This document shows positions 1 through 12,983 of a stretch of 64,000 nucleotides of DNA, one piece after another (the stretch's first letter is position 1; each line of letters opens with the position of its first letter). Source of the DNA: Triglochin maritima (taxonomy: Eukaryota; Streptophyta; Magnoliopsida; Alismatales; Juncaginaceae); the NCBI GenBank assembly GCA_963682175.1, contig OY821786.1:27612501-27676500 (forward strand), written 5' to 3'. A program made the position numbers and the translations under genes. The notes beneath the pieces are model-generated. The model worked only from the letters and a program-made list of their open reading frames with translations, did no database searches and was not told the origin of the DNA.

Positions 1-1232
1 TTTCAGACGATGTCACCGGTCTACCACCACACCGGGAGATAGACTTCAGCATCGAGTTACCTGCTGGGACTACTCTATAGTCGAAGGCTTTGTATAGGAT
101 GACACCTATATAGTTAGCAGAGCTGAAGAAGCAGTTGCAAGATCTGATGAATACTTGGTTGATCTGACCTAGTGTCTTGCCTTGGAGAGCGTCGGTACTC
201 TTTGTGAAGAAGAAGGATAGGTCATTGCGGATGTGCATCGACTACAAGATGTTGAATAAGGTTACCATTAGGAATCGGTACCCTTAGCCCAGGATCGAGG
301 ACCTCTTTGACCAGTTGCAGTCAACGAAATTGTTCTCGAAGATTGATTTGTGCTCTGGTTATCATCAGTTGATGATCAGGGAGGCAGATGTCCAAAAGAC
401 AACTTTCAGGACGAGGTACGGGCACTACGAGTTCTTAGTGATGCCTTTTGGGTTAACAAACGCGCTTGCAGCATTCATGGATCTTATGAATAGGACGTTC
501 AGTCAGTACCTTGATAGATTTGTCATTGTCTTCTTGGACGACACTTTGGTATACTCCACAGATATAGAACAACACAGGGAGCACTTAAGGATTGTGTTTA
601 GCGTCTTGAGGGATCAACAGTTGTATGCCAAGTATTTGAAGTGCAAGTTTTGGTTGGACAATGTTGCTTTTCTGGGGCACATTGTGTCTGAAGCTGGGAT
701 ATCAGTTTATCCAGTGAAGGTGCAGTGGAGAGCCCCGACGAGTGTGACAGAGATCAGGAGCTTTGTAGGACTGGTGGGCTATTACTGTCGGTTCATAAAA
801 GACTTCTCCAGATTGGCTTCGCCAATGACAGCACTGACGCAGAAGGGCGTCAAGTTCGTTTGGTCCCAGAAGTGCGAGGATATTTTTAGGAATTGAAGAG
901 TCTGCTAGCCACTGCACTGGTTATGACTCTTCCATGTGACATCGGAGGATTTGTGATTTATAGCAACGCTTCAGGGATTGGTCTTGCAGCGCAGATGACT
1001 TGAGTTCATTAAAGACTACGACTTCACCATTTCCTATCATCCGAGAAAGGCAAATTTGGTAGCAGATGCTCAGGAGGAGGACTACTCTGATGGTGAAGGT
1101 CCGGTGGCAGCATCACAGTGTTCGAGAGGCCACTTGGGAGATCGAGGAGGAAGTCCGGAAGAAGTATCCGAAGCTATTTGGTAAGTTTTCAGATTTAATT
1201 TCAAGGATGAAATTCCTTTAAGGAGGGTAGAA
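1..1232 (+). mobile_element. Ty3/gypsy (Tekay-like chromovirus) pol 3' part, degenerate
   Basis: Reverse transcriptase remnant. The longest open stretch is 315-896 (193 codons) and carries the RT blocks [20 protein letters not shown] and FLDD (residues about 8-75), then the RT/RNase H connection [12 protein letters not shown]. Upstream, the expected VLFVKKKD and [11 protein letters not shown] blocks are read at about 195-260 but are interrupted by stops. Downstream, FTISYHPRKANLVADA (RNase H) lies at about 1020-1070, after which the integrase is missing. The pol end (LISRMKF..) precedes a purine tract at about 1218-1230. The lineage is inferred from sequence style and from the LTR that follows. 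Dead copy. Confidence 0.85.
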
Positions 1233-1311
1233 TGTAAGAACCTAATACTTGATTAGGAGCCTAATCTTGTTTAGGTGGTTAATGGTGGATTAGTGGGGGA
1301 ATAGTGGAGGA

Positions 1312-2940
1312 TGTAGGATCTAATGTGCCCTAATATTAGTCTAAAGGGGGGCGTGAATAGACTAATTAAGTTCTTTTAACTACAATTGCAAATTAAAAGA
1401 TATGACAATAAAAGTGTAGGAGAGATAAGCAAACCACAACACCAGATGTATAGAGGTTTGGATCCAACCATCGAATCCTAGTCCTCTCTTACGAATTGCT
1501 CTTTCTCGAGCAACTTTGCTTCCTCCACTAATCCGATCTCCGTTGTGGGCCGAGATCACGCCTTTACACCACAAGCTTTGCGAACACCCTCACCTAGCTT
1601 GGACCACTTTTTCATAATCTGAGCAGAGCTTCACTCGGGAAGCTAGTACAACTCTTGAAGAAATTACTTCAGGAAACTAATCTTGGGCACTTGAAATTAA
1701 TGATGCAATTAATGAGAGTGATTTCAAGTGGGAAGATGTGAGCACAAGGAAGTTTAGAGCAAAATGTAAGTAGTAAGAATATTTGAGCTTGGAGAAAGAT
1801 TGGTGACCTTAGAAATGTGTTCTCGACCATGTTTATTAGCTCTAAACTAATTCTAGCCGTTGGGATTAAGTTGGGAAAGAGTTGTGCAAAAATACATAAA
1901 GTAGTGAAGTTTGGACACAAATGTGGACACCAATCGGTCGACCAACTCTAATTAATCGGTCGACCGATTTGCAAAGAATAAGCATTCGATCGAACAAAGG
2001 TGCATATGGTCAAACCAACTAGGCTAGAACTTAAGTGAATGGTCGAGCACTTGGTAAGGTTCGGTCGACCATTTGGGGATGTTGGTCAAGATGAAATTGT
2101 GCCAATGAGATAACGGTCAAACAAAATAGAGGTGTCGTCCGACCAAAAATATCAGTAGGTGTTGGAACTGGATTGTTTCATGAACCGGTCGACTTTGCTA
2201 AGGTTTCAGTCGACTGGAAAACCAAATCTAAAAGAGTGTTAGGAGGATTATTTGTATACGACCATTGTAAAATATGACAAGTATAACGGTCATATAAAAG
2301 ACAAAATCAGAAGTGTAAATGGTCGAACAAAACATAGGTTTCGGTCGACCGGTGTCCACTCTAACCAGGACACGTGTCGACAAAAGATACGTTAGTGAAA
2401 TTTGTATCAGTCGAACTGGGTCCTATCGGTTGACAAAAAGGAACGGTCGAATGGTTAAAGGGTTGCAGTCGACAGATTTAGACTAGGAAAGCAAATATTA
2501 GAATCGGTCGAACTAAAAGAGGGTATGGTCGACCGTTGGGCAATGGAAAAATTGTCTGTTGAATTTGGTCAAACCAGATAGCCTACCGGTCGACCGTTTT
2601 CACCCAGAACTCCTATTTTAAGGGAATTTCTATGTTTCGTTGATTTCCTATTGAAGTCAAATTGATATGGATTAATTGTGAGACTTCTATAGCTTCCTTA
2701 TGGGTCATGCAATGCAATTCATCAATGATTTCAAGTGCCAAGTTACATTATAGCCTAAGACCAAGAAATATAAACTTGTCTACTCTTCATTCTTCATTTC
2801 TTGTCTTGATCCATATTTGGTTCCTGAAATGTTAGAAATACAATATATGCATGCGATGATATTAATGGATTACATGTGTTTATTGATATGTTAGTTAATC
2901 ATCAAAATAGATTAGCGATTATTTAGCCAAAAAGCCAACA
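1312..2940 (-). mobile_element. Solo LTR, Sirevirus-like copia, minus strand
   Basis: On the minus strand it starts TGTTGGCTTTTTGGC (ending at 2940) and ends GGATCCTACA (at 1312). These are the same termini as the LTRs at 36814 and 40653. The 1629 bp are flanked by GAGGA (1307-1311) and GAGGT (2941-2945), a target duplication with one mismatch. Interior GGTCGACC palindromes lie at about 1935-2600. No internal domain remains. The LTR is clearly diverged from the 36814 family, so it is an older insertion. Confidence 0.8.
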
Positions 2941-2989
2941 GAGGTGAGGTGGTGAAATGTAAGTGGTGGGTGAGTTTGAGTTGGGTATT

Positions 2990-4320
2990 TGATTGACATC
3001 ATGTCATGCTTATATTTGTATTTTATATCCATTATCTTTCACCTAAACAATGCTACGTGACGAGTTTTATGTTTAAATTTCAGAAATAAATAGGTTTGAA
3101 GAGAAGAGTCATAAAAAGACCTAAAAGCATGAAAAAAGATTGAGTTGAAAGACTCAAGGACTAAGATGCAAGATCGAAGGACCTGAACGTAAGATCGAAG
3201 GACCAATGAGCAAACAAGAATACTTCACACCATCATGGGGAGTATTTTGGCAATTCTATTCGGGTCGGAGCTCCAACAAGCAAAGTAGATGTATCAAAGA
3301 CAAACAAAGTCTTCCATAAAAGCCCACAAGAAAATCCAGAGTGATCCGAACACTGTAGACCGCTAATTAACGGTCCTTTTTGGTCTGGATCCGCTAAGAT
3401 TTATGTGGAGCGTGTATTAGTGTGTATTTAGTCTATTTCTGGTATTTGTTTAGTCCCATACCGGGGAATTGTCCCGGATTACCTTTTTCTTTGGCTATAA
3501 ATAGAACTCTTCACCTTCTATTGTAACTACTCATTGCTTGGTGGCATTCTCTCTACTTGGAGTAAGCCTTGGAGCAAAATCTCAAGGTGGAGAAGAATGC
3601 TACCTTCAATGTGAGTCATCTAATAAGATAATTTTTCCATTGTTTTGTTCTTATGTTGTTTCTTTATGCATGCTTAGCTTAGTTTTTTTCTTTGATTGTA
3701 GGCTAAAGTAGTTAGAATGTTTCTTTTCATCTTTAGTTTAATTGTTAGAGTAATGTGTAGTGAGTAGATCCATCCCCCTTTGGGGGTGGAGATGTTCATA
3801 CATGCATTAAAGAATGGATATGAATGTTTTATATTTTGATTGTGTTGATAAATGTGAATGTATGCTTGCTTGTTAGAATAGAATACTACACTTGATGGGT
3901 TTTGCCACACATCTTAGACACCTCCCATGCTTGTCTAGGTTCTGAAATAACCAGCTTGTGTATATGAATGTTAATCAACTAGGTTAGTGAATGGATTGAT
4001 AGGTTTTGCCATAACCTTTAGACACTTCCTATGCATGAAAATACTACCTACATTTGTGCCTATAGAATGCATTCTTCACCATCTTTTTACATGTGTGCAC
4101 ACACTCTACCCCTTAGGGGTTTTCCATTTCTGATTTCCACCTTTCAATTTCCCTTGCTTTCGTTTTCCTTATTTGATGCTTACTCGTTTAGTGTAGTTAG
4201 TCGAGTTTAGTGTAATCACAACTTCTTCCCCTCTTTTCCCACTTGCCTTCGAACAAACCAGAATATATACACCTCCTTGTGGATCGACCCGTATTTGCCA
4301 CCGCTTCAACGTATCAAACA
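2990..4320 (+). mobile_element. Solo LTR, Athila-like gypsy (TGATTGACATC family)
   Basis: Starts TGATTGACATC and ends ..ATCAAACA. It is bounded by the 5-bp target duplication GTATT at 2985-2989 and 4321-4325. Length is 1331 bp. It contains the family landmarks: a TATA-like ctataaatag near 3497, the GGGGGTGGAG box near 3780, the CCCCTTAGGGG box near 4110 and the ggatcgacccgtatttgcc stretch near 4282. The extreme 3' end is shorter than in sister copies, which carry GTGCACTTGCGG before the terminus. Confidence 0.85.
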
Positions 4321-4349
4321 GTATTTAAGGGTGAATACCCATTTTCTGT

Positions 4350-5414
4350 TTGAGTTTGAGTTTGAGTAAGGAAGAACCTTATATATACAAGAAGGTTAGT
4401 GGGAGCCACATAATGTTTTTGATCTTATATGTCGACAACATACTCCTAATGGGAAATCATATACCTTTGCTGGAGCAAACGAGAAGTTCATTGAAATCTG
4501 CATTTTCGATGAAAGACATGGGTGAGGCACAATACATCTTGGGAATCAGGATATATAGAGATAGAACCCGTAGACTCATTGGCCTGAGTCAACATACATA
4601 CATTGACAATGTCTTGAAAATGTTCAGCATGAACAACTCCAAAAAGGACAATGTGCCAATGAGTATGGGTGTGCAACTCAAGAGGTCTGAATCACGTAAA
4701 GACTTGGACTACATGAAAGATATTCCTTATGCTTCAGCAATATGATCAATTATGTACGCCATGACTTGCACAAGACCCAATGTCTCGTATGATTTAAGCG
4801 TGTCAAGTCGTCACCAATCAAACGTAGTTCCTGAGCATTGGATTGTGGTCAAGAATATTCTAAGGTACCTTAATCAGACCAAAGATAAGTTTATTGTTTA
4901 TGGAGGACAAAGGGAGCTAATAGCCGAGGGCTATTCGAATGCGAGTTTCATGAGTGATCCCGACGATAGGAGGTTGCAATCAGGATATGTCTTCCTTCTG
5001 TATGGTGGACCTGTGAGTTGTCGTAGTTGGAAGCAAACCATTACGCTCGACTCAACCACCGCTTCCGAAGTAATGGTTGTCGCTGAAGCGAGCAAGGAAG
5101 GAGTGTGGATTAAGAAGTTCCTTGGAGAGCTTGGAGTAGTTCCCCTGAGTGAGAGACATGTAAAGCTATTTTGCGACAATAGTGAATCTATCTCGCAAAT
5201 CAAGGATCCTAAATCACACCACAAAGTGAAGCACATGGATCGCAAGTACTTTGTCACACGTGACTTCATTGACGAAGGCAAAAATAATTTATTATGGGTG
5301 GACACAAACAACAACACATCTGATCCATTCACCAAACCCTTATCCCAAGACAAAGGTGAAATGCATTTCGAGTCCATGGGTTTGAGGAGCCATGTGGAGT
5401 GGCTTGATCAGTGA
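4350..5414 (+). pseudogene. Ty1/copia RT-RNase H fragment, 5'-truncated
   Basis: The 3' third of a copia polyprotein. It contains LYVDNILL (RT active site, usual DD changed to DN at about 4428-4440), YILGIRIYRD, SIMYAMTCTRP, the RNase H blocks (GYSNASFMSD, SGYVF, STTASE) and the terminal KHMDRKYF and DPFTKPL. One in-frame stop (TGA at 4743-4745) sits where the family has a glycine before SIMYA, consistent with a single point mutation. Gag, protease, integrase and most of RT are missing. A purine tract and its own LTR follow at 5495. Confidence 0.9.
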
Positions 5415-5494
5415 TTTGAGAGGGTTGACCTAGTTATTATTGTTTTATACATTGAGAATGTATGTCAAATAAAACTTTGATAACAAGTGGGAGA

Positions 5495-7667
5495 TTGAAG
5501 GGAATGTGCTCTAAAAGTTTACTTTTATATGTCAATTATTATGAGTTGGATGTGCAAACATTTGGTCCTTGATTAATGTATTCGTCTTTTAGAAGTGTTA
5601 AGGAAGAGGCTCTTGGTCCTTAACCATAGAGCTCTAAAAGATAGTGGTTTACATAAATCAAAAGTTATTCACAATCATGGTAATTGACATGGAACATTAA
5701 TTACTGAGATAAGATTGTCGTGTTGGTTAAAGAGTATTGTAGTTCTACATATATTTAACGACACGAGTATATAAAAGAGGAAAATAGTTACTTTTATGTA
5801 TTGAATAGACCTAGCAAGTGAAACATTATGGAATTGTGTTAAGTGTCATTAATGTTTTCACTGTGTCTTGAATCCTAAGATACGAGACTTATGTCTTTTC
5901 ACATCAAAAGTGTTTAATTTGATTATTGTCAAAAGTTGTCAATCAGTATAGTGATAAAGGCAATAGTTGGTTAAACATGACTTATGCTGGAAAAATATAG
6001 TTTGTCAAAAGATTGGCATTGCCCCTCTTAACTTGAGTGATGATATTAGTGGACGCCTTGATAAAGTGAAATTATAATGTGCACAATGTGACTTGTGTTG
6101 TTACATATTTATAATTAGCTTAAGAGATCAAGAAATAAATATATAATACAAACGTGACACATTTCTACTTTGTATAATATTCTTAATATCATGAGGCAAT
6201 GGATAAACACAAGTTGTGTTCTTACATCAATAAATGGATCGTGTTTAGTTCGAGTGAGCAATACATCTTTGCTAATTGGGTAACTATAATGTGTAGCTAG
6301 ATACCGCTTATAGATTGTGATATTAAGTTTTTAATATCATTCCTAATTTAACTTAGATCCTCCTATAGGTTACATTACAAAACTGGAAAACAAGAAGCTT
6401 GATTTTGTGTTCATATGATGTTTTTATGTGAAATTGGATACATGTGGTGAATCGATAAAATCAATGTCATGAAAATTGACATAATTAGAATCATAAATAA
6501 ATTCATATGAGATGTATGTGTTATGGGGTGTAATAGTTTGACAATACCTAAGATAATATGTTACATGAGATATGAATTTGCTAAAAAACCCCAATGATCA
6601 AATTTTGTTAGATGTAAATCTAAAATTTGACAGAGGCAAAATTGGGTCAAAACGGTACACCGTTTTGAGATCGGTCGACTGAGTTCTTCGGAACGGTCGA
6701 CCGGACAAAGATCGAATGCGCATGGGTCGACCGAAAATTATCAGGACGTGTCTTGATAATAAAATCGGTCAACCGGGCGTAATATACGGTCGACCGAAAA
6801 TCTCCATGAAATATCTTGGTGATATAACGATCGACCGGTAAAGGGACGCGGTCGACCGAAATTTACCTAGAGCAATTTTGGTAAGGGAACGGTTGATCGG
6901 AGTGTGACGTGGTTCGACCGAAATTTTCCAGGGACTTTTCCTTATGAATATTCGATCAACCATCTAGCTCATGATCCGACCGAACTTGTCAAAGTCATAA
7001 TCGTTCGGTCGACCGAGTGGTGGTTTCAGTCAACCGTTTGACACGATTCTGCCTTGAATTATTAAGAGATTAGTGTTGATCATGGGCTGAATTTATTTCA
7101 ATTATGGTCAAATGTTTTTGAGGATGATTATGTGTCAATTTGTGATTGGTTTAAGGGAGAGAAAAGTTAGAAATCATTGGTTAGTGGGTAGCCCATGATG
7201 TGAGTGTTGAGAGAGTCTATAAATAGATCTCCTCTCCCCACTTGTTTCAAGTTAATGCAAAAATTCTCTCTCCCTAACATCTCCACTAATCCATCTGAAT
7301 TTCTCTTAATTATTTCGAGCTTTTGGAGATTAAATTATCAGGGAGCTTTAGATGGGTTATTAGCTAGATTCTAAGCTTGATTTAGAGATTGAATTGGCTA
7401 GCTCATTTCTCTATAATCTTGTTTAGAGTTTGGTAAACACTTGGAGGCGAATCGACCGACGATTCGACGAGGAACGCAACTCCATATCTTCATAACGGTT
7501 TTGGAGAACCTTTGGGTTATTTATTTTAATATATATATGTAGAATTACATGATATTAGAATAAATATAAAACAATGTACATGAAATCATTGAGAATATGA
7601 AATCAATCTTGTATTCATGTATAATTTTTAAAAAATATATACATACATAGGGGCACAAAATCCTACA
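5495..7667 (+). mobile_element. 3' LTR of the copia fragment (family B, about 2.17 kb)
   Basis: Starts TGAAGGGAATGTGC just after the purine tract aacaagtgggagat, and ends AATCCTACA. It is 2173 bp, almost the same length as the related solo LTR at 47434-49607 (2174 bp). The palindromes GGTCGACC and decayed forms cluster at about 6670-7030. A TATA-like ctataaatag lies near 7219. The 5' LTR of this copy is absent. Confidence 0.85.
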
Positions 7668-8708
7668 CCTAGACCTTCTAAATGGTTGACCACCTATATG
7701 ATATGTTCGACCGATAGCTTAAGTTAACTTAAAATTTGTCCGACTGATTTGTGCCTTGCTCGACCGGTTGTGGATTTGAGAAAGCGATTGAAGTCCCTGT
7801 TATTTTTAATAATATTTGGGGCGTAGACCTTCAAAACAGTCGACCGCCTGTGACCATCTATTCGACCGATTGGTCATTTTGTTAGTTGAGCGTGGGAGTT
7901 GGTCATCCAAATGGTCGACCACCCATGACTTTTGGTTCGACCGATGTATGTTGGTTTTCGTTCGACTGACTAGGTGACAGTTGAACCATGCATGTTTCTG
8001 GAGGGAACCGGTCGACCGGTTTGCTTGTTTGGTCGATCGTTGTTACCCTATTGTGTGTGTATGGCATGTGTGATCGACTTTGAGGGAAATGGGTTCACTG
8101 GCCCTTTTAGGGCAACGAAAAGGACAGGTCGGCCTGATAGCGATTGGTGGTGGCTCTACGGAGCAGGGTGTTGGCTCTACGGAGCGAGTTGTGGCTTTAT
8201 GGAGTGATTCTGGGCTCTAGAGCGTCCGTCATTGTGAGGCGGGGTTTGTTGGCCGAAGTGTGTTCCGACGGGTGCCATGTGTATACGAGTGGTTTGGGAT
8301 TTTGATGTGAGATGGAGGAGAAAGGGGTGATGTTTATTATCTCTTGCATTTTGTATCATGTTGTTGTTGTTGGTTTATATATGTGTTAGGGGTTTGGCAT
8401 ACAGGGTTTCCTTATGGAAACTCAGGCATAGTTTATGTTTGCATTTCAGGTCGTGAGCGGCGTTAGGAGGTGGTGACGGCGGATGAGCACCCGGGACCGG
8501 ATCCTGCTTTCTATCTTTCTAGGTAGTTTTATGATTACATGTGTTGTATATACTTGTAGTTGACATCTTTTGACGTAATCTTATTTTTGACAAATTCTAT
8601 TGTATTTTGGTGCACCTTAGGTGATATATATGAGTAGCGGTCCCGCTCTTTTGGTTTGTAATCCTACTGTTATTTGTTTTAAATTTTTCATTGTTTCGGA
8701 ACGTTACA

Positions 8709-9557
8709 AAGGACCTAATTGGAAAATTGAGGGACCCAAGTGCAAATAAGAAAATTTTGATGAAAAAATTCCTCGAACTCAAAAACCTGAGGAGTTTTCC
8801 AGCAATTAAAGTCAAACGGGGTCGAACCAATAGACAGGGTGTACTCTACGTGCTTAAATGGAGGAACTTAAGTTGTTGATATCTAGGGCAGGACAGACTT
8901 GGAGTGTGGTTACGTTTGAAACGAGAATGTGCATGTAAATGAGATGTACCAACAAGGACCTCATCATGATCTGTATAGTCCTGCCTGCAACCTGGGGTAG
9001 AGAAAGTATCTGAACTCCTCTTGGGGACCAATGGAGGGTAAGGATAGAGTTCTACCGCTCAATATCAACATCCTCCTCCATATAACCCTCCGCGCCTAGT
9101 GGTGCCCTACAGACCCCCACATGAAAGGTCCCAGCCCCATAAATAACATCCTAACCATGCTGCATCATCAGGTTATTCCAGTCAAGCTCCATCCCAACAA
9201 CAATGTGACCCTCATGTTTCTACTTAAGAGCAAACCCTTAAAATGTTCATGCAAAATACTTAAACCATGCTTGCAGCATCCAACAACTTAATCAAAGATT
9301 TGGAAATGCATGTCAAACCTAGATGGATCCCACGAGTAACCAATCTCAAGGAAGGCCAACTATACCTTCAGTTTCCTCTGAACAAGTCTACTATGTCAAT
9401 GCAATCCATAATTTGTTGTTCGGTAAGGAGGTGAACAACCAAATTAGGTTTACTTCCTTGCAATCACCATTTGCGGGTGTCACCAAACTTATCTTCATAG
9501 AGGTGAATTACGTGGTTCTCTCGACAAGTACCTCCCAAAAGGACCTGGATCCCCAAG
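8709..9557 (+). pseudogene. Athila-like Ty3/gypsy gag remnant
   Basis: Broken coding sequence with several frameshifts. Readable blocks include QTLKMFMQNT, LIKDLEMHV and VNAI..FGKEVNNQI, which resemble the gag C-terminal part of Athila elements (.NLEVQVGQLA., .AITLRSGKEVNNP.). It is cut at 9557 by the LTR that follows. Assignment rests on short motifs only. The first 150 bases (8709-8860) are AT-rich with nothing recognisable. Confidence 0.5.
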
Positions 9558-11048
9558 TGTTGGTTTTTTGGCCTTAATCTATGTTTTGATGATTAAACAA
9601 ACCTAATCTTAATAAAAATCAAATGTAGTGTAGCACACTTATGCATGAAACATATATTGTATTGTGCTAACATCTATAGGTGATCGAGACTCAAGGAAAA
9701 AAGGAATGAAGTCAAGACATATAATCAAGCTAATTGAAGACATATACTTTTACCTTTATTTGAGTCCTAGGAATTTGTGTGAACTTGAGCATACAAGAGT
9801 TAAAATCTATTCACTCACACACTAGGTTCCTTTTAGAAGTCACAACAAATTTCACATCATTTGGACTTCAATAGATTACCCAAACTCATGTCGAAAATCA
9901 CTCAAACTAAGCATCTGCTTGCCTGTGCAGAATGGCCCACCGAAACAAGTTTTCTGTTTGACTATTCTACCAGTTAACGGTTATCCAAATAGTGATTTTA
10001 CTTAGCTCCACAATCGCCCTATTTTACCTTTTTGGTCGACCGATTGACCCGTATTTTCCGGATGACCGTTGTACTTGTCGTATTATACAATGGTCGTATT
10101 TGTATATTTTACCTAATCTCCAATATGTTTTTGGCCACCGGTCGAACGATGCCTTGACGGCGGTCGACCGGGTGCAGACAATTTTGTGCACCAAAAAGTG
10201 CATGTTATTTTCGGTCGAACGAACCTTCTTCTTGTGTTCGATCAATTAACCTTTGACCTGACCAAAACCCTCTTAACGGTCGACCACCCCCAGATTTAGT
10301 TCGACTATTAACTTAAGTTGTAGCCATTTGATTCGACCGTAGTTTAAGTTGGTTCGAACGTTTCCTGATTTTCATGGAAACGGTCGACCGTTGATCCCGT
10401 GTCGGTCGACCGGTTTAGACAGATTTGTTGAACTTAAGTTTTCTGTTTTGTGTATCTTACACAAACATCAACCAAATCTTCTCCAATGGTTATAACACTT
10501 TAGGAGCTTATAAATAGAGGTTCCCACACGTTATTTACAGAACTCTCCAAATTCTATTTGTCTCCTACATTAGAGAGTCTCCTCTCAATCAAGAAATTCC
10601 AAATCCTACACTCAAGAGCTTATACTTCCACACCTTGATCCAAATCATATCTTACTCAAAGTGTGCTCAAGTTAGAGAGTGTTTGATCCAATCACATTTT
10701 GTTGTTGTTGAAGGAGTAAAGGTTTCGGTGAAAGCTCGAAGCATCCCTCTCGGGTTGTGAGAGGAGGAACCAAGTTCGGCAAAGATTGTTCGCGAGTTTG
10801 AGGTGTAAAGGCTTGATCTCGACCAAGAATGTGATCAGATAGTGAAGACGTAGGCGGAGTTTGTGGAATCGAGCAGAGCTTGGAAGAGATGAAGTAGGAC
10901 CCGAGAAGGGTGCCGAACCTCTATTAAAAACATTGTCTCTTGTGTGGTTTGCTTTTCTCTACTTGTATTTTTTAATTATCGTTTTCACTACATATTAAGT
11001 AGAGATTAAGAAATTAATTAGAAAACTAGGGGTCACATCAATCCTACA
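9558..11048 (+). mobile_element. Sirevirus-like copia LTR (solo or remnant)
   Basis: Starts TGTTGGTTTTTTGGCC and ends ATCCTACA, 1491 bp, parallel over its whole length to the LTR pair at 36814/40653. It includes the GGTCGACC cluster (about 10030-10420), a TATA-like ttataaatag near 10509 and the G-rich R/U5 stretch near 10840. The 5-bp flanks (ccaag before, ataggt after) do not match, so it is not a clean solo LTR. One flank may have been deleted or recombined. Confidence 0.8.
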
Positions 11049-12038
11049 ATAGGTTCTTTTACAAAAATTAGTTCCGTGGATCCCATTAAGGGTCCCGCAT
11101 CTGTTACTAAGAACCAAATCATTAGATTTCTTGGAAATAGGTCAACGAAGAAACCGAGGGCGTAGTGGAAAATGTCCTGATCATGGTAGGTGAGTCATTT
11201 ATCTTGTGCCAAACCCACTTTGACAATTTCCTGTTTTACTGGGGCAACCGTTTCTAGCAAGTTCTAATGCCTTAATCAATTGTCGAAATGGTCTGATGCG
11301 CTTAACATATGGTAGTAAATGCGCTGATTTCAACATCTTCACCATCCAGAAGAAGCCTGATGCCTTCGACGTCCTTTTAAAGGTCAATCTTATCTAGAGC
11401 ACGAATGAAAGTGAATTCGAAGGTACCTTCAAATTTTCTTGAGAGTTATTCGATGGGAATCCTGATGGTGGTGAAGATGTTTCAAATGTGTCAGCACAAT
11501 AATATGCCTTATCATGCTATGACTTTTGAGTAACTTCCTTGTCATGTGGTGGCCCTTGAGCCACAAGACACTATTCTTGTGTCTTATGGGCCACATGTTC
11601 TTCATTTTGTATATGTTGAGAGCCTAATGTAGGTCAAGAATCAACCACCTGATACCTCTCAATTCAAACAACTTACAAGGATTCATCTCTCATTTATGCT
11701 TTCCTTCTTGCTCATTTTCAAGAGGTATCAAACAACCATTGATGTACCTTTGACAAATGAGGGTGAGAATCCATTGATGTACATAGTCATGTCCTAAAAA
11801 AAGAATAAAGAAAAGTCGAAAAGAACAAAAAAATTTCGTTGCTCGCAAAAAAAGAAAAGAAAAATATATTTAGAAAAGACTCAACAAGTGTGTATTGATT
11901 TTTTTTAGGGAAACGAGTATTGGATTTTGAGGAGAATTTGAGTTCTATTTGTTGAACGTATTTGTTTCTATTTTTAAGTATCTCCTGGATTTTGAGAAAT
12001 TGCGTTTGTGTTCGTGAATCAGTCTTCTTGAATCTGCG
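11049..12038. other. Unclassified intergenic DNA
   Basis: No convincing gene. Short open stretches are interrupted in every frame. The text from 11200 to 11760 looks like decayed coding DNA, but no family motif could be read. 11800-11900 is an A-rich tract. Confidence 0.4.
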
Positions 12039-12480
12039 GACATACTTAGGGGTGCACACGGGTCGGGTTGGGTCGGGTTTGGGCCGAAACCCGACCCAAC
12101 CCGAAATTTTCGGGTTTGAAAAAAACCCAACCCGAACCCGAACCTAGTCGGGTTCAACCCAACCCGACCCGAAATTTTCGGGTTGGGTTGGTTCGGGTTG
12201 GACCCGAATTTTTGGTTGTCATTAGTTGTCAATATAATAAATGGTATGAAATTGGAGAATGCAGAAGATCTGGTGGACAAACTACTTTGTGGAAATGGTT
12301 TTACACCTTAGAATTCATTCACAGTAAAAAGAGAGAAAAACGACTACATATCGTGGTTGTTTCTTCTGATTATTCTTTCATCCTTGATCACAGTCGAAAT
12401 TCGTAACAAAAAATAAAATCTTTAAAGCCGGAGAATAGAGTCTAAACAAAATTCCAGAAGCAAGAAGAGACATTACATAC

Positions 12481-12720
12481 CCACTCCAAGAGACAACCAT
12501 CCTCTTCTAGACGCGGTGCTGCCCCATCGACAACGCATCGTTGAGCTGCACAAACACGAAACCCCAACTGAGCAACATAAAGCGTGAGGTTCAGAGAGGG
12601 ACGAGTGGGAAACGGACTTGGTTGTATGCGGGAGCGATGCGGTCGAAGAGGAGCTGCCGCTCGGCGGCGGAACTCTGGGCGGCAGCGGCGGGAGGTCTTC
12701 TCCGTCGGACTCGGGGAGCG
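12481..12720 (-). pseudogene. MENG: Captured fragment of a MenG-type (UbiE/COQ5-like) methyltransferase gene
   Basis: On the minus strand, exon A (about 12720 to 12618) reads ERQLLFDRIAPAYNQ. An intron at 12617-12546 has GT at its start and TGCAG at its end. Exon B (12545-12481) reads LNDALSMGQHRV, a stop, then KRMVVSWSG, and is followed by a donor-like GTATGT. The spliced text matches the start of the mature plant phylloquinone (demethylphylloquinone) methyltransferase, where the stop replaces the usual Trp. The downstream SAM-binding motif is not included, so the fragment cannot encode an enzyme. Family identity is recalled from conserved blocks and was not searched. Confidence 0.8.
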
Positions 12721-12815
12721 GGCGAGAGGGTTAGGCGTGTCGCCAAAGCAAAGCAAACCAACGACCCATCATCCTTCCTTCTCCACTCCAGAGTCTAGAT
12801 CGAAACTCGAAAGGA

Positions 12816-12983
12816 ATGGGCGTGAAAGGGTTCGTGGAGGAAGGGATCGCCTCCATAGTTGTAGGCTGCTCGACCCACCCGCTCGACCTAATCAAGGTCC
12901 GAATGCAGCTCCAAGGAGAGGCGGCGGCCATCTTCGCAGCCCCCCGAGTCGGGCCTCTCACGGTCGGTATTCGGATCCTCTGA
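12816..12983 (+). pseudogene. DIC: Captured 5' fragment of a mitochondrial dicarboxylate carrier (DIC/UCP5-like)
   Basis: Open frame of 55 codons from an ATG. It carries GIASIVVGCSTHPLDLIKVRMQLQGE, split here as GIASIVVGCS and THPLDLIKVRMQLQGE. This is the first transmembrane helix and PxD/ExxK-type signature (PLDLIKVRMQ) of the mitochondrial carrier family, specifically the dicarboxylate/UCP5 branch with its short N-terminus. Only the first of about six helices is present. The frame ends in a stop soon after PLTVGIRI. The bases before the ATG (about 12760-12815) may be captured 5'UTR. Confidence 0.85.

Larger units (their letters stand above)
1233..8708 (+). mobile_element. Probable 3' LTR of the Tekay-like gypsy element, split by nested insertions
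   Basis: The LTR would start TGTAAGAACC at 1233, directly after the purine tract, and end GGAACGTTACA at 8708, giving matching TGTAA/TTACA ends. Surviving LTR pieces would be 1233-1311, 2941-2989, 4321 to about 4350 and 7668-8708. The rest is three later insertions described separately. The last piece carries several GGTCGACC-type palindromes (7685-8035), then a G-rich stretch. Continuity across the insertions is inferred from the matching ends and from the target duplications of the insertions, not from an uninterrupted sequence. Confidence 0.55.

Noticed and set aside
4931..5377. Minus-strand 148-codon frame opposite the copia RNase H
   Set aside because: Complement of a recognised copia coding frame; no independent support.
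9558..11048. Calling this a clean solo LTR
   Set aside because: Termini and length fit, but the 5-bp flanks differ (ccaag and ataggt), so the insertion history is not resolved.
12442..12756. Minus-strand 104-codon frame in the hAT-like element as an intact new gene
   Set aside because: It is in the wrong frame for the MenG fragment; the recognisable MenG text needs another frame and an intron.
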